Shown here one piece after another: positions 47,771 to 58,299 of a DNA stretch of 64,000 bases. A program made the translations under genes and the position numbers. The notes beneath the pieces are model-generated. The model made no database searches. It saw only the letters and a list, made by a program, of their open reading frames with translations, and was not told the origin of the DNA. Location of the stretch: contig JAJFZO010000896.1 of NCBI GenBank assembly GCA_021397835.1, forward strand, positions 2,830,501 through 2,894,500, in the 5' to 3' direction. Each line of letters begins with the position of its first letter. The stretch's first letter is position 1. The stretch is from Moringa oleifera. Lineage: Eukaryota > Streptophyta > Magnoliopsida > Brassicales > Moringaceae.

Positions 47771-49439
47771 ACTTTTTCACTCTTACATTCTTTCTAAGGA
47801 CTTTAACATACATTCAAGATACAATATTCTTTATAATTTTTAATTTGTTATTCCATATTTATAGAAAGCAAAAGTCATGGAGAAAGGGGAGATACATATA
47901 AAGAAAAATAAAAGATATTATGCACTAGAAACGATGCCTATTGTTGAGAAAATTGTAAGGAATTTTTTTAGTGAATCTTATGTAAATGTTATCTTTATAA
48001 GATTGTTTGCTTAATTTTGAAGATGATTTCATTTGTCTTTAGGGTTAATTTGTTCTGAATTCATTAGATTTTACATTTTTCACTCTAAGTTCACTGTCGG
48101 AGTGGTTGCTCTAAGGAAAAATTTATAAACTTCCTGTGTGAGTTTGGCATGAAGGAAATACGAGGGGGTAGAATGCATAAGATTATGATATTTTTTAACA
48201 ATAGATAGTGAGACAATACAATCTTCCATTTTTTTTAAAAAAAAATTTTGATAGGGAAAGGCAGCACAGATAATGAGGTATTGAAAGCAAAGCAGTGAGG
48301 TGTTAAAAGTAAGGCACTAACAACTGCTGTATTTTTCTTTGGAGTTGTGTTTTTTATAATTAATTGGATAGTCTATCAATTGATAATGGTGTCATTGCCT
48401 ACTCAGTTTAACAAGATGATTCTTTCTTTTCTCAAGTATTGGGTTTGTTATTGACATTAAATCCTACCAATAGTTTCCTTGTTTTTTGATGATTCTCAAT
48501 TATTTTGTTCATACTAATTGATTGAAAATACCCATTAAAGATACATGCATAGACTTCAGAATTCTTTCCTTATTTCTAGTAAGATCAATATTCATCTAGT
48601 AGGTTTAGTTCTGGTTGCTATTATAAAAAATATCCATATGCAATATCTTGCCATATGCCTTGAAAAACTTGCAGTGCATACTAGGAAATTGTATGCGTGT
48701 AATTTTTATGCAATTTATTAATAATCTAGCATGGATTATTATTGCATGAGTTAATGGAATGGTCAAAAACTGGCACCATTGCATTCATAAGCAGAAATGT
48801 TTAGTCATTTTAGGTTATTGAGTTTTAACTACGTTGTTTGGCTTGGTTAAATTCAAGTGTGATGGACTTCAACGAATCACTTTGACGAAGATGTCCTTTA
48901 ATGATAAGTGAGATTAAGAACTTTAGTACAACACTTTGTTGAATCACTTTAATGAAGATGTCCACTATAATATTTGGTTCCTTCTTCTTCTTTTTCACTT
49001 GATTGTACAATAAAAACTAATTATATTCCCAACCTTTCATTATGTTTGATTTTCAAGCTTTATTAGAATTGTTTATTTATTTTGATATGTAAATTAATCA
49101 TATATTTGATAGAGATGATTTAATAATGTATCCTTTCTATAACTATTGCAGGAGTGATATCATTCAATTAGTATTTTTTTGATGCATTGGCTTAAAAAAA
49201 TATATATAATTTTTAGTTTAATAATGTAATGCTAAAAAAGAGCAGTATAGATGAACCTTCATTTAATTGTGTATTATAGCCATTTTGTTTATACTTACAT
49301 ATATTTTGTAAAATGACAATGGCTTTAGTTATAAATATATATAACTTTTGTTGTTTGATATTATTTGTATTATTTGACTATTACAATTGTAAAAATAAAT
49401 GATAAATATTAATTAATTAAAATTATAAAAATAAATTTT
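47771..49439. other. Right internal part of the CACTA element, non-coding
   Basis: AT-rich sequence without open frames of note. A direct repeat of AATCACTTTRAYGAAGATGTCC occurs near 48873 and 48943. No other domain was identified. Confidence 0.4.
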
Positions 49440-49454
49440 TATAATTAATTAATA

Positions 49455-49735
49455 AAAACATAATTATAGCGGTCATAAAGATCCTCATGTAAAGGCAAGG
49501 TTTTTATGACGATCATTAACAACCATTAAGATACCTTTATGACGATCATGTACGATCGTCATGAGTTTATGATGGTCTACGAGGGACCTTCATGAGTTTT
49601 TTATAATCGTCTATCACTTACTGTCACTAAAATTTTAACTTATTTATGGCAGCCAGAAATCATCAAAAATTTATTGCGGTCCTTACTGACCATCATAAAG
49701 TTTTTATGTCATCTCTTACAATGTCATTTTCTTGA
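49455..49735 (+). repeat. CACTA subterminal repeats
   Basis: Copies of a 10-13-base motif, TTTATGACGATC or its complement GATCGTCATGAG, occur at about 49501, 49541, 49555 and, diverged, near 49567, 49590 and 49690. Subterminal motif clusters are where TNPA-type proteins bind in En/Spm elements. Confidence 0.65.
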
Positions 49736-49766
49736 CCCATGATAAAAAGTTTATTTTCTTATGGTG

Positions 49767-51379
49767 TGCCTTATCACCAAGGTCTAACTCGACCTTAATA
49801 GTACTATCAGAACATTCCAACTTGAACTCATTAGTGACACTCAGTCTTGATGTTTGAGGCAACCCAAGGAAGTAGTTAGTAATTCTTCATACTAGATTTC
49901 AACACTCCCATGAATTAGTTTTACATGGTGCTTAATATTGGTAGCAACTTAAATTGGATCTAATACCAAATATGCATGGGCTACCAGTAAACTAAACTAA
50001 TTATATGACCTGACATCATCATCTTTGTATGTAGCTCTTAGCTGCAGTTCTCAATATTGTGAGTCTTTCAAAGTCTTCAAATGCTTAAGGTGGATTTGGG
50101 GCATGATAAAAAGAAATCCTGAATGCTTGAGGTCAATCCTCAACAATATGATTCTCTAGACCTTATAGATGGATTTGAGGGTTTACTAAAAGAAAATCCT
50201 AAATGCTCAATGAAATGGATTCCAAAATCTTTTTTGAAAGTCTAAACGCGAATGATCAAGAGATTTGAAGCTCTATTCTTTTGACAACAACCTTGTTTTT
50301 CGGTCTCTAGTTTAATGAGTGAACTTTTTCAATAATGGAAGACAATCAAAAGGTCTCAATTTGGTAAATACCAAGAGAAGTCCATAATATTTTGGTGATT
50401 TTATAATAGAGATGATGGTGTTTTGCAACTTATCCACTAATAGCATTGCTTTGGATTGTGGCAAGATAATGAAGGCTTGTTTGTTAGTACTATCAGATCG
50501 ATTAGCCTAGGTGGTGGCACACCATCATTGACTTTTCAGTTGCACAACACATGACCCATCGACGACACCATTTTGTTGCTTTTACTAGGTGTTAAGTTAA
50601 TTGGATAAGAAAAAATCACATGTCGAATTTCTTTTTGTTAACATTAATAAGATGTGCGAACAGAATTTCATATTAAAATGCCAATAAAATGTAAACTTAA
50701 AGTTAATTTTTGTTTTTTTAGTTCTTGATTTGATGGTGTGACAAAATGTATATCTTTTTAATTAACTCTACATATTTTTATTCATCTTTTATTTTTTTAA
50801 TTATTATTTATAATAATTTATATTTTAAAATAATTTTATAAATACGTAAGTTCATCAAGACCAACTTAAGGTAAAGCCACCTCGATAGTAGCTTATGACC
50901 TCACTTTTAAGTAGGGCTTCATTTAATATTTTTCATTAATATTTTTTATTATTTTTAAAAATTAGAAAATATTTCTATAAATTATAATTACTTTTAACTT
51001 ATTTTAAATTTAAAACAAAAAACTTTAATTTTGTCTTCAATAGTGTTTTAATTTTTATTATTTAAATTTAATATTTTTATTGATTTTTTAACTTGTTAAA
51101 ATTTTGACAATTGATAATAAGGTAGATTTATACAAGCAATTTTATTTTCAATTGTTCATTATTTTAAATTAAAATTTAATTGTTATTAATGTTAAAAATT
51201 TATGATTGAATACTCTCAAATAGTATTTTAATTGTTCACGTATTTTTTAAAGTTTTAAAAGAATAATATCCTTGAATGATAATGATTTGAAAAAATATTG
51301 TTATAAATTAAAAGAATTCAAATATATTGTAAAACTAAAAATAAAAGTACCCTTGAAGTATTGAAATTTTAGGGTAAAG
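49767..51379. other. Intergenic sequence, minor 78-base repeat
   Basis: TGGATTTGGGGCATGATAAA at 50091 and TGGATTTGAGGGTTTACTAA at 50169 begin two diverged copies, each including AAATCCTRAATGCT. Otherwise there is no gene or transposon domain; 50750-51380 is AT-rich. Confidence 0.45.
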
Positions 51380-52080
51380 GAATTTGAAATTATGAATTTT
51401 ACTTTTTTTTTAAACAAACCTTAATTTTTAAAATATTTCTAAACAAAATTTTGATATTTTAATTTGGATCAAATTGAATCTTTTTAAAAATTTTAAAAAT
51501 TAAACATATTTAAATTAGAGATTTTTTACAATAAATTTTAGATTGAATTTTTTAAAATATAAAGAAAACAATTTTGAATATTAAAAATTTTTTGAAAAAA
51601 TTTATACTATTCAAATTTTAAAAAATTCTTAAAAGATATCTCATTAGTCGAAAATTATTTAAATTTGAGGTAAAAAAATAAACATTGAGTATAAGTCTAT
51701 TTGAACAATTTTTTAGGCACTCAACAATGAAAATATCATTAATTATTTATAATCATTTTCAATCAATGTTTTAATTTGACAAAATCAATAAATCAGACTT
51801 TATTTGAATATATTTTGAAAGTCAAGATTCATTTGATTGAGGAGAGAGACCAAAATTCAAGATTTTAAATGATATTTACTTTAAATTTTATTTTAAAAAG
51901 ATATTTTTAATGCATATATTACTAATAAAATTTTATTATCTGCAAATGGATTAAAATTTTTTTAAATGAAAATTAACAAGAATTTCAAAAAATAAAATAA
52001 TTATCTCAAAATTAAGGTAAAAATTCAAATAACAATTTTATGAATTAAAAATAAGTAAATAAATTTATAAGAATAAAAGG
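51380..52080. repeat. AT-rich dispersed repeat, copy 2
   Basis: The part 51640-51880 shares ordered landmarks with 28360-28600 in the same orientation. It is non-coding and probably belongs to a non-autonomous element family. End points are unclear. Confidence 0.5.
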
Positions 52081-53199
52081 CCTTATTTTATGATTTAGGT
52101 TTTGGCTGCAACAGGTATAAATCCATCCTGATACCCATAAACGTGCCTACACACAGATTATGCATGATTGTATAATGGCGCACACCCACATTACAGACAC
52201 ACATGAACATGTGTCTTTTCGTCGATGTGTGTGTTCTTCGGAATGACTGGGTATGTAAGTTTATGTTTAAAAAAAAAAAAAGAAAAAGAAACATGCAGTA
52301 ATCACTTTACTCATAGGAACTGTGCATACACAGGCATATACACAAACAAGATGATATGTAAATATGTATACATATGTACTATAACTATATGTGAAGCAAT
52401 TACTTTTGAGTATGCATGTATATATGATAAATATAGTGTCACGTACACATGTTATATGTAAGTATTTAGAGCTTTAGTAACTAGCGACACAAAAGGTATA
52501 ATTTATGGCCATCTCATGTCATTTTCTTCAGGCTAAAAAGTATATATCCAGACCATACAGATGAGCAGATCATAGTATTTGATCCCATCAGTAGAAACAA
52601 GACCTAATAGGGTTCTTTTGAGTATCCTACTGGAAAACAGCAAGCTCCTATATGGGAAGAGCTGTTATTTCTCATCATGCTCCGTTTCAGGCTTCTAAGT
52701 CGCTGCATGTTTTGGGTTTGGGGTCATAACCTTAAACTAGCTATCATTTCAACGACTAAACGGCTCTTGATCGATAATGTACATGATATTAAGGCCTCTT
52801 AATTGTTCATATCACCCATATAAATTCGTTGATCATAAATTAATGCTTGAAGACTCATGGAGGCCTGCTCCTAAACAATAGCTAACCTGCCAAAACAGAT
52901 TGCATCTAATTCAGGACGGCGTATGAATCCTAATTTAAAGAAAAAAAACCATCAATAAGTCATATCTTTCTTGCAAAATATGATTAAATTGTTTACAAGT
53001 GGAAGTACATGGATAAGAACAATTAACTGAGAGCAGCCGCATGCAAGGTCCACGTTATCGTCCACAAGAACAGCAATACCATATTGTATACGAGATCTTG
53101 AGCAACAACACTACGCTCAGCAACACAAATTAACGTTGTTGATCAAAAAACATGTTACCGGAGCTCAAGGGAGGACTCTTTGATTCAGCATTCGATCAG
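52081..53199. other. Flank of the coiled-coil gene, TATG/ACAC-rich
   Basis: The stretch 52130-52460 is rich in CACACA, TGTGTG and TATGTATAC tracts. The part 53000-53199 is likely the 3' UTR of the minus-strand gene at 53.2 kb. No other gene is recognised. Confidence 0.4.
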
Positions 53200-53810
53200 C
53201 TAAAGGCATTTGGAAATAGTGCGTAGGGAACTGGCCAAGGCATAAGCTCCATCAAATTCTTTGTTCTGTCTTGCTCGTAAAATTTCGACAATAAGAAAGA
53301 GCCTCGTTTTGGTGATATTACTCTTTTGGGCAATGAGTTTGCTTTCCTCTCGGAGTATGTCATAATCTGATCGAATCTTTTCGAACGTGTCTCTCATTTG
53401 TTTTTGGTCCTTTTTGATGCGATGTTGGTCCTTACTAATCTCTTTCATTTCTACTTTTAACCGGTTAATGCTTGCTCCCAGCTTCACATTCATATCTCGT
53501 TTCTAAGCACAAGATAATAGCAAGAGTATTATTATAACTGATGCTTCACAAATCCAGAATAAGAGTATGGGATAAAATGAATTAGCTTTACGTACGTGCA
53601 TATGAGTGGATATATGATATATATATATATATATATATAAGTTGTTAGACCAAAAACAAAAAAACGTATAAAAGAAAAATGGGCGATGAAATGAAGTGCT
53701 GGTACCTTTCGCCTGGCATGCGACGATCTGTAGAACCTGCTGGAATGAATAGTCCTCATTGCTGATTCGAACGACGGGTGACTCAGCTTTCCTTGGGTGT
53801 CACTAAGCAT
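53200..53810 (-). CDS. Small coiled-coil protein of unknown function, two exons
   Basis: Exon 1 is 53706-53810 and exon 2 is 53200-53502. The intron (53503-53705) has GT-AG ends and both exons join in phase 0, giving 135 residues. I do not recognise the family. The N-terminal third is basic and serine-rich (YRSSHARRKKRD). Residues 43-92 form a strong coiled coil with hydrophobic residues every seven (L50, I57, I64, M71, I78, L85, I92). A short hydrophobic patch LFLIVEIL follows at 103-110. No signal peptide. The ATG at 53810 is only 28 bases from the TATA box, so the next ATG at 53759 (giving 118 residues) may be the true start. The charged, repeat-free sequence, clean splice phase and correctly placed TATA box argue for a real gene. 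Confidence 0.65.
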
Positions 53811-53837
53811 GTCTTCCCATAGTTACTCACCCACGCC

Positions 53838-53845
53838 TTTATATA
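53838..53845 (-). promoter_or_regulatory. TATA box of the coiled-coil gene
   Basis: The minus strand reads CATATATAAAGGCG, a near-ideal plant TATA box. Transcription would start around 53810, next to or just upstream of the two candidate start codons. Confidence 0.55.
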
Positions 53846-53849
53846 TGCC

Positions 53850-54954
53850 ATATTGGAGCGTTCACTTCCACCAACTTTTTGCCAGAAATTTGTTTTTGTA
53901 GTCTGCATAAGAACCAAAAACTGGGGGTCCGCACTACTAATTTTGAAAAGAAAGTAAAGAAACAATCACGAGGTAGGACTCTCACTATTAGTCGCGCGAT
54001 CACGCACGAGACCGGCCGATTGCTGAACGAAGACGGCATTATTGTTGGCGTGTTGAAAGATACTCACAACAAACAGGCTTTATCGTGACTCATCATTTTC
54101 TTTCTTTAATTATGTAGTTTTCATTTATAGGTCTTTTAACGCGGATCAATTCCCAACGAACACTACTCTTTTGTACTGTATGTCTTAGATTGTATCAACA
54201 TAAAATTGCTTTCGATGAATGAAAACACTCTGCTGGGTCTTGGGTTTTAAGTAATTTTTCTCTTCAATTAATTAAAAATTATATAGATATCTGGTTAAAC
54301 AAATGATCAATCCTTTGGACACACAGAGAATCGACCCACTGTCTTTAATTCCCGTGTGTGCTAAAAAGTAGATATGAAAGAGGAAAATTCACATGAAAAT
54401 AGAACTCTTGATTAAAATATATGTTAAAAGTCAAAAATGAAAAAAAGAAGAAAAACATATTCTTTCGATTTGAATATAACAAGCTATCTCCAGCTGCATA
54501 AAATTAATCTTGATTCAAAAAAGATTAAGAAGATTAAGCATATGAGGGTCAATATTCCCCACTAGTTTTGTTCTCGTTTCAATGAAATTAAATTTAAAAA
54601 GTAGCATGTGAATATATAATAATGTTAAAAAATGTTGAACATGGTCCTGCAACTGCTGGCCTCCCCTATCACATCTTTTGCATCCTGTTTTGGTCGTGGG
54701 GGCCTGCCTGTTGTTAACACAGAATCATTTATGTCCTTTATTGTGATTGTTTATGGTTATTTACAGGGTACCTAATTAAAGAAAAAGAAAAGCAGAATAT
54801 GCTTGCCACCGTTATTTTATTAAAAGAAAGACGATTAATTAAGTTTCAGCCAATCAATTGGGCAATTGACCATACAGCATAATGACCATTCTGAGATGAT
54901 GAGCTGCTGCAGTAACCTGGGTAGTGAAAAGACAGTCTCTAATATGAATTAAAT
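53850..54954. other. Upstream region of the coiled-coil gene
   Basis: The stretch 53985-54050 is CpG-rich (GTCGCGCGATCACGCACGAG) and lies about 150 bases upstream of the TATA box, so it may hold control sites. Overlapping short open frames here lack recognisable features. Beyond 54100 nothing is recognised. Confidence 0.4.
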
Positions 54955-54959
54955 ATTAA

Positions 54960-55150
54960 AACGGGCAAAAAGGGTAATATTGTCACACAGCCGAAGGTCA
55001 GTCCCACGTGCGAAAACGCGCGAAACAATGATTCCTTTTGGTCTCCGTCGCGCGATATACTGCCGAATCTTAAAAGCAGACGGTGTTGAGTCTGAGAGTT
55101 GGCCAACTGCGAGATTTGATATTGAGATCTGAATGCGGTCCATCACTGCA
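54960..55150. promoter_or_regulatory. CpG-rich promoter-like island with G-box and E2F-like site
   Basis: In an AT-rich setting this block holds CCCACGTGCG (G-box) near 55001 and GCGCGAAA near 55018, the complement of the E2F consensus TTTCGCGC. GTCGCGCGATATAC follows near 55048. A pyrimidine-rich leader-like stretch follows at 55195-55240, but no coding exon is found in either direction within 1 kb. Confidence 0.35.
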
Positions 55151-55708
55151 TTAAAGAAATAAGAGAAAAAAGAGCGTCATTCACAAGCCTGCAGTCTTCT
55201 CCTTCCACTTCCAAATTTTTTTCGTCTTTTCAATTTGTGGGTGAAAGTGACAGATCACAGACCGATGGTGCAAATCACGATAAATTGAACCTGCCAGAAA
55301 TTTTCTTTTGCAATTTCACATTTTCTCTGTTGCTGGCTTCACCATTGTGATTTCCAAGCATTTTAGCTTTTTGCGTCAACAAGGAGGTGCTCATGGCTTT
55401 CTTGGCTGCCTAACATTACTTAATACACTCAACCACCAAATAATAAATGATTTATTTTTTGTCAATAAAATAATTCATTTTTAAAAAATTAAAAAATTTA
55501 TTTTTTTATTATCATCATATAAAATATATATACATGTAGAGAGAGAAGCCAAGTATAGACATCCCTTCCAAAGCTGTCATATGACTGTTGGGGCGACACC
55601 AGCCTAGTAAAACTCAAATTCAAACTTTGAGTGGAACCCAATCCAAGAAGGTTAGTTTAATATTAACTCAAGATAAAAATAAAAACCAAAAGAAATGGAG
55701 CATGTCCG
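55151..55708. other. Unassigned sequence
   Basis: A possible noncoding leader lies at 55190-55420. AT-rich sequence follows. No open frame over 60 codons. Confidence 0.35.
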
Positions 55709-56621
55709 GGGGGCGAATCTATGGCGCCAACCTATAACATAATCAAGGATAGTTTTTTTATTTTTTTTTAAAGAAAGGTTAGCAACACTTAAGAAGCCTT
55801 TCTTTTTTTTTTTTATTTCATAAGTTTTAGTTATTTATTATTATTATGCTTTTAAATTTCAACACAATAATATTTGTGAAAGTTGTTTTTTTAAAAAAAT
55901 TAATAAGGGTATTATAATAAATAGAATTGAAACGTATACCATTTTCTCAGAAATTAAAAAAAAATTGCTTCATTTTAAATTTGTATTTGACTTATTATCT
56001 CTATATCTCTTAAACTTTTGAATAATTTTTTTTTTAATGTAGCCCATATATGTATGAATGAGACTTTTTCAAAATGAATTTAGTTGTTCATTTCATGGGA
56101 TTAATCCATCCTATGCAATAACAACAATAATAATATTAACCAAAATATAATTTTGGTACATACTAAAATTAAGTATTTAAAGATACTCAAAAGTTTTGAT
56201 AGATATTAAGTAAAGGGATCACCTAAGCTAGAATAGTTTTAAGTAAAAAATTAAAATTTGTGAAAGTAGTTATCTTAACGCACCTAATATCTTTTTTCAA
56301 TACAATTTAACCTTAATAAAAAATTTTAATTATGAAACTAATCAAAAGATTTTAATGTAATAAAATATATGATGATTTTTTTTAAATTATATGATTTTTT
56401 ATATTTAAAAAATTATTGATTCAATTGACATAAATTTTATTATTGATAATTTTGATAGAGTAAATCTAATAAAAAATAAATTATATATAATTATATTTTA
56501 AGAATTAAACTCATTATATATTTTTTATTTATATATGTATTTGCTTTGAATAAATTATATTTTCCCATAATTGATTGAAAAAGTTTTAAACCATCTTAAA
56601 TAAAATTTCTAGATTCGCCCC
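55709..56621. mobile_element. 0.9-kb element with perfect 12-base inverted ends
   Basis: GGGGCGAATCTA at 55709-55720 and its exact complement TAGATTCGCCCC at 56610-56621 bound 913 bases of AT-rich, non-coding DNA. Similar flanks ATGTCC and GTGTCC occur just outside, but not at fixed distance, so no target duplication can be claimed. It fits a non-autonomous transposon. Confidence 0.55.
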
Positions 56622-57736
56622 TAATCGTGTCCAACTTCAAATTTTTTTTATCTTATATATATGTCATATTTGTATTCTACGTGCAAGTATTAAAATTTAT
56701 AAATTCAAAATCATTTATCTAAAGTTTTCAAATTTTCATAATAAACTTGATAGGAATTGAAAAATTAATATTGCTATAGTTTATTAGTAATGATATTGCT
56801 CATAAATCTCATAATATTTTTACATTGAAAACTTTTTTTTTGTAAGAAACATACAATTAAAAGTGAACACTTCTACAAAATCTCAGTCAAGCTTAATTAC
56901 AAATTTAAAGAGATCATATTTTAATAACATATAAAATATTTATAATTTAAAAAATAAAAATTTCATAAAATTTTAATATTTAATTTGTATTATTAAATAA
57001 ATTTCTAAAAGTAACATTATAGAGTTTAAAGTATAAAAAATTAACGACACAACCCCAAACGCTTAATATCATCCAAAAGCAATGTTTTCATCGAAGTTGT
57101 TCATTATGAAACTATTAAGACCCTAAAATCATGTCGTTTTGCTGTGTTGAAAATGCAGTGTCTCTTTGTTCACACTACTGTTTCCCTTGGAGGTTCCCTT
57201 TTACACGAAGACATTATGTACTACGTTGTTTGCAACATTAAGCTAATAATTACAAGTGAATCTACATTAGGATTATATGCACTATACAAAACCAAACATA
57301 AGAGAAAGAGAGAGTAGTTTCGTGGGTAATGGATGGTGGTTAAGTGGCAAAGGTCTCAAAATGGGAAGTAGAAGGAAAAGATTTGCCATTGTTACTTAGA
57401 TTTGCAATCTTGCAACAAAGCAAAGTTTACGTCAACTTCTCTTTTTTTATTTGTACTTATCACAACCAGAATTTCATTTAGAAGAAACCTTTAATGTGAG
57501 AAAAAAACCTAAGAATAGCGACCAATCATCAAAGATGCTAGTTGTCTCTTATTTAAACAAAAACTAATTAGATTTTCGTTTTTTAAAAAATTTTAAGCTT
57601 CAGCATCATTTATATTGGGGAAAGGACTAGCAATTTCGAAATTCCCATAATTGGTACTTGTGACATCTAAAATTGCAGTTAAAAAAATTAGACTGATTAC
57701 TTAAAAAGCTTGCTACAAATGTAGAATTTTTATTGG
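56622..57736. other. AT-rich intergenic sequence, nothing recognised
   Basis: No open frame, repeat or transposon domain was identified. A short GA-rich run (GAGAAAGAGAGAG) lies near 57302. Confidence 0.4.
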
Positions 57737-57852
57737 GATTTATATTCATCGAGATTTATATTCATCAGGATTCATATTTATATTCATCAGGATTCATATT
57801 CATCAAGATTCCTATTCATTGAGCTTTGATTCATTAGGATTTGGTTCATCGA
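57737..57852 (+). repeat. 16-base tandem repeat
   Basis: Seven units of GATTYATATTCATCRR follow one another (starts 57737, 57753, 57769, 57791, 57807, 57823 and 57837). The third carries a 6-base internal repeat and the last three are diverged. Confidence 0.85.
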
Positions 57853-58299
57853 GGCTAAACCTTAATGACACTTAATAGTATGTTTGCTTCAGTTAGTTTA
57901 GACTTTATCGGGAGTAACAATTCAATGAAATCGTTAGGGTGTATTTTGAAAGTGGCTTTAAGCGTTAGATGTCAAGTGTTTAAGTGTAATGTCACTTAGT
58001 CAATTTTTGTTTATGTTTAAAGTTAGTCAAATAAAAAATTAGTTAAGAAAATGCTAAAAGGAGAATAGAAGAACGAAACAGGAATTCATAAATGAAAAGT
58101 TCACACAAGATTCGAAAAAGTGATATAGTTACATAAAAATGTAAATCAAGTTTGATTAGGAGAAGGGTCTTGACTATTGCAACTGAAGCATCTAGAGTAG
58201 CACTTAGTACTTTGGGCTTGGGATGGGGAGCAATAGCATCTATAAGATTGGCTAAGGAGATGTTTTATTAGTTGGTTTGGGAGCCAGTTATTGGATATT

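Larger units (their letters stand above)
44252..49766 (+). mobile_element. CACTA (En/Spm) DNA transposon, degenerate
   Basis: The left end reads AGTATAAGAAAACAAGCTTT followed by TTATGATGG. The right end (49738-49766) is its inverse; its complement reads CACCATAAGAAAATAAACTT and then TTTATCATGG. These are typical CACTA-type ends of the form CACTA-AAGAAAA-GCTTTTTATGACGG, with the outermost bases mutated on both sides. Subterminal TTTATGACGATC repeats lie inside the right end. A Transposase_24-like gene remnant lies in the middle at 46.7-47.8 kb. No TNP2-type transposase was seen, so it is non-autonomous or eroded. Confidence 0.82.

Noticed and set aside
52225..52461. Cysteine-rich small protein
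   Set aside because: The frame crosses a poly-A run and TATG/ACAC simple repeats; no signal peptide or family pattern.
53783..54039. Minus-strand open frames upstream of the coiled-coil gene
   Set aside because: They overlap the TATA box and are in other frames; no splice link to the gene.
53879..54088. Plus-strand 69-residue open frame
   Set aside because: It covers the CpG-rich upstream region; no homology or exon signals seen.
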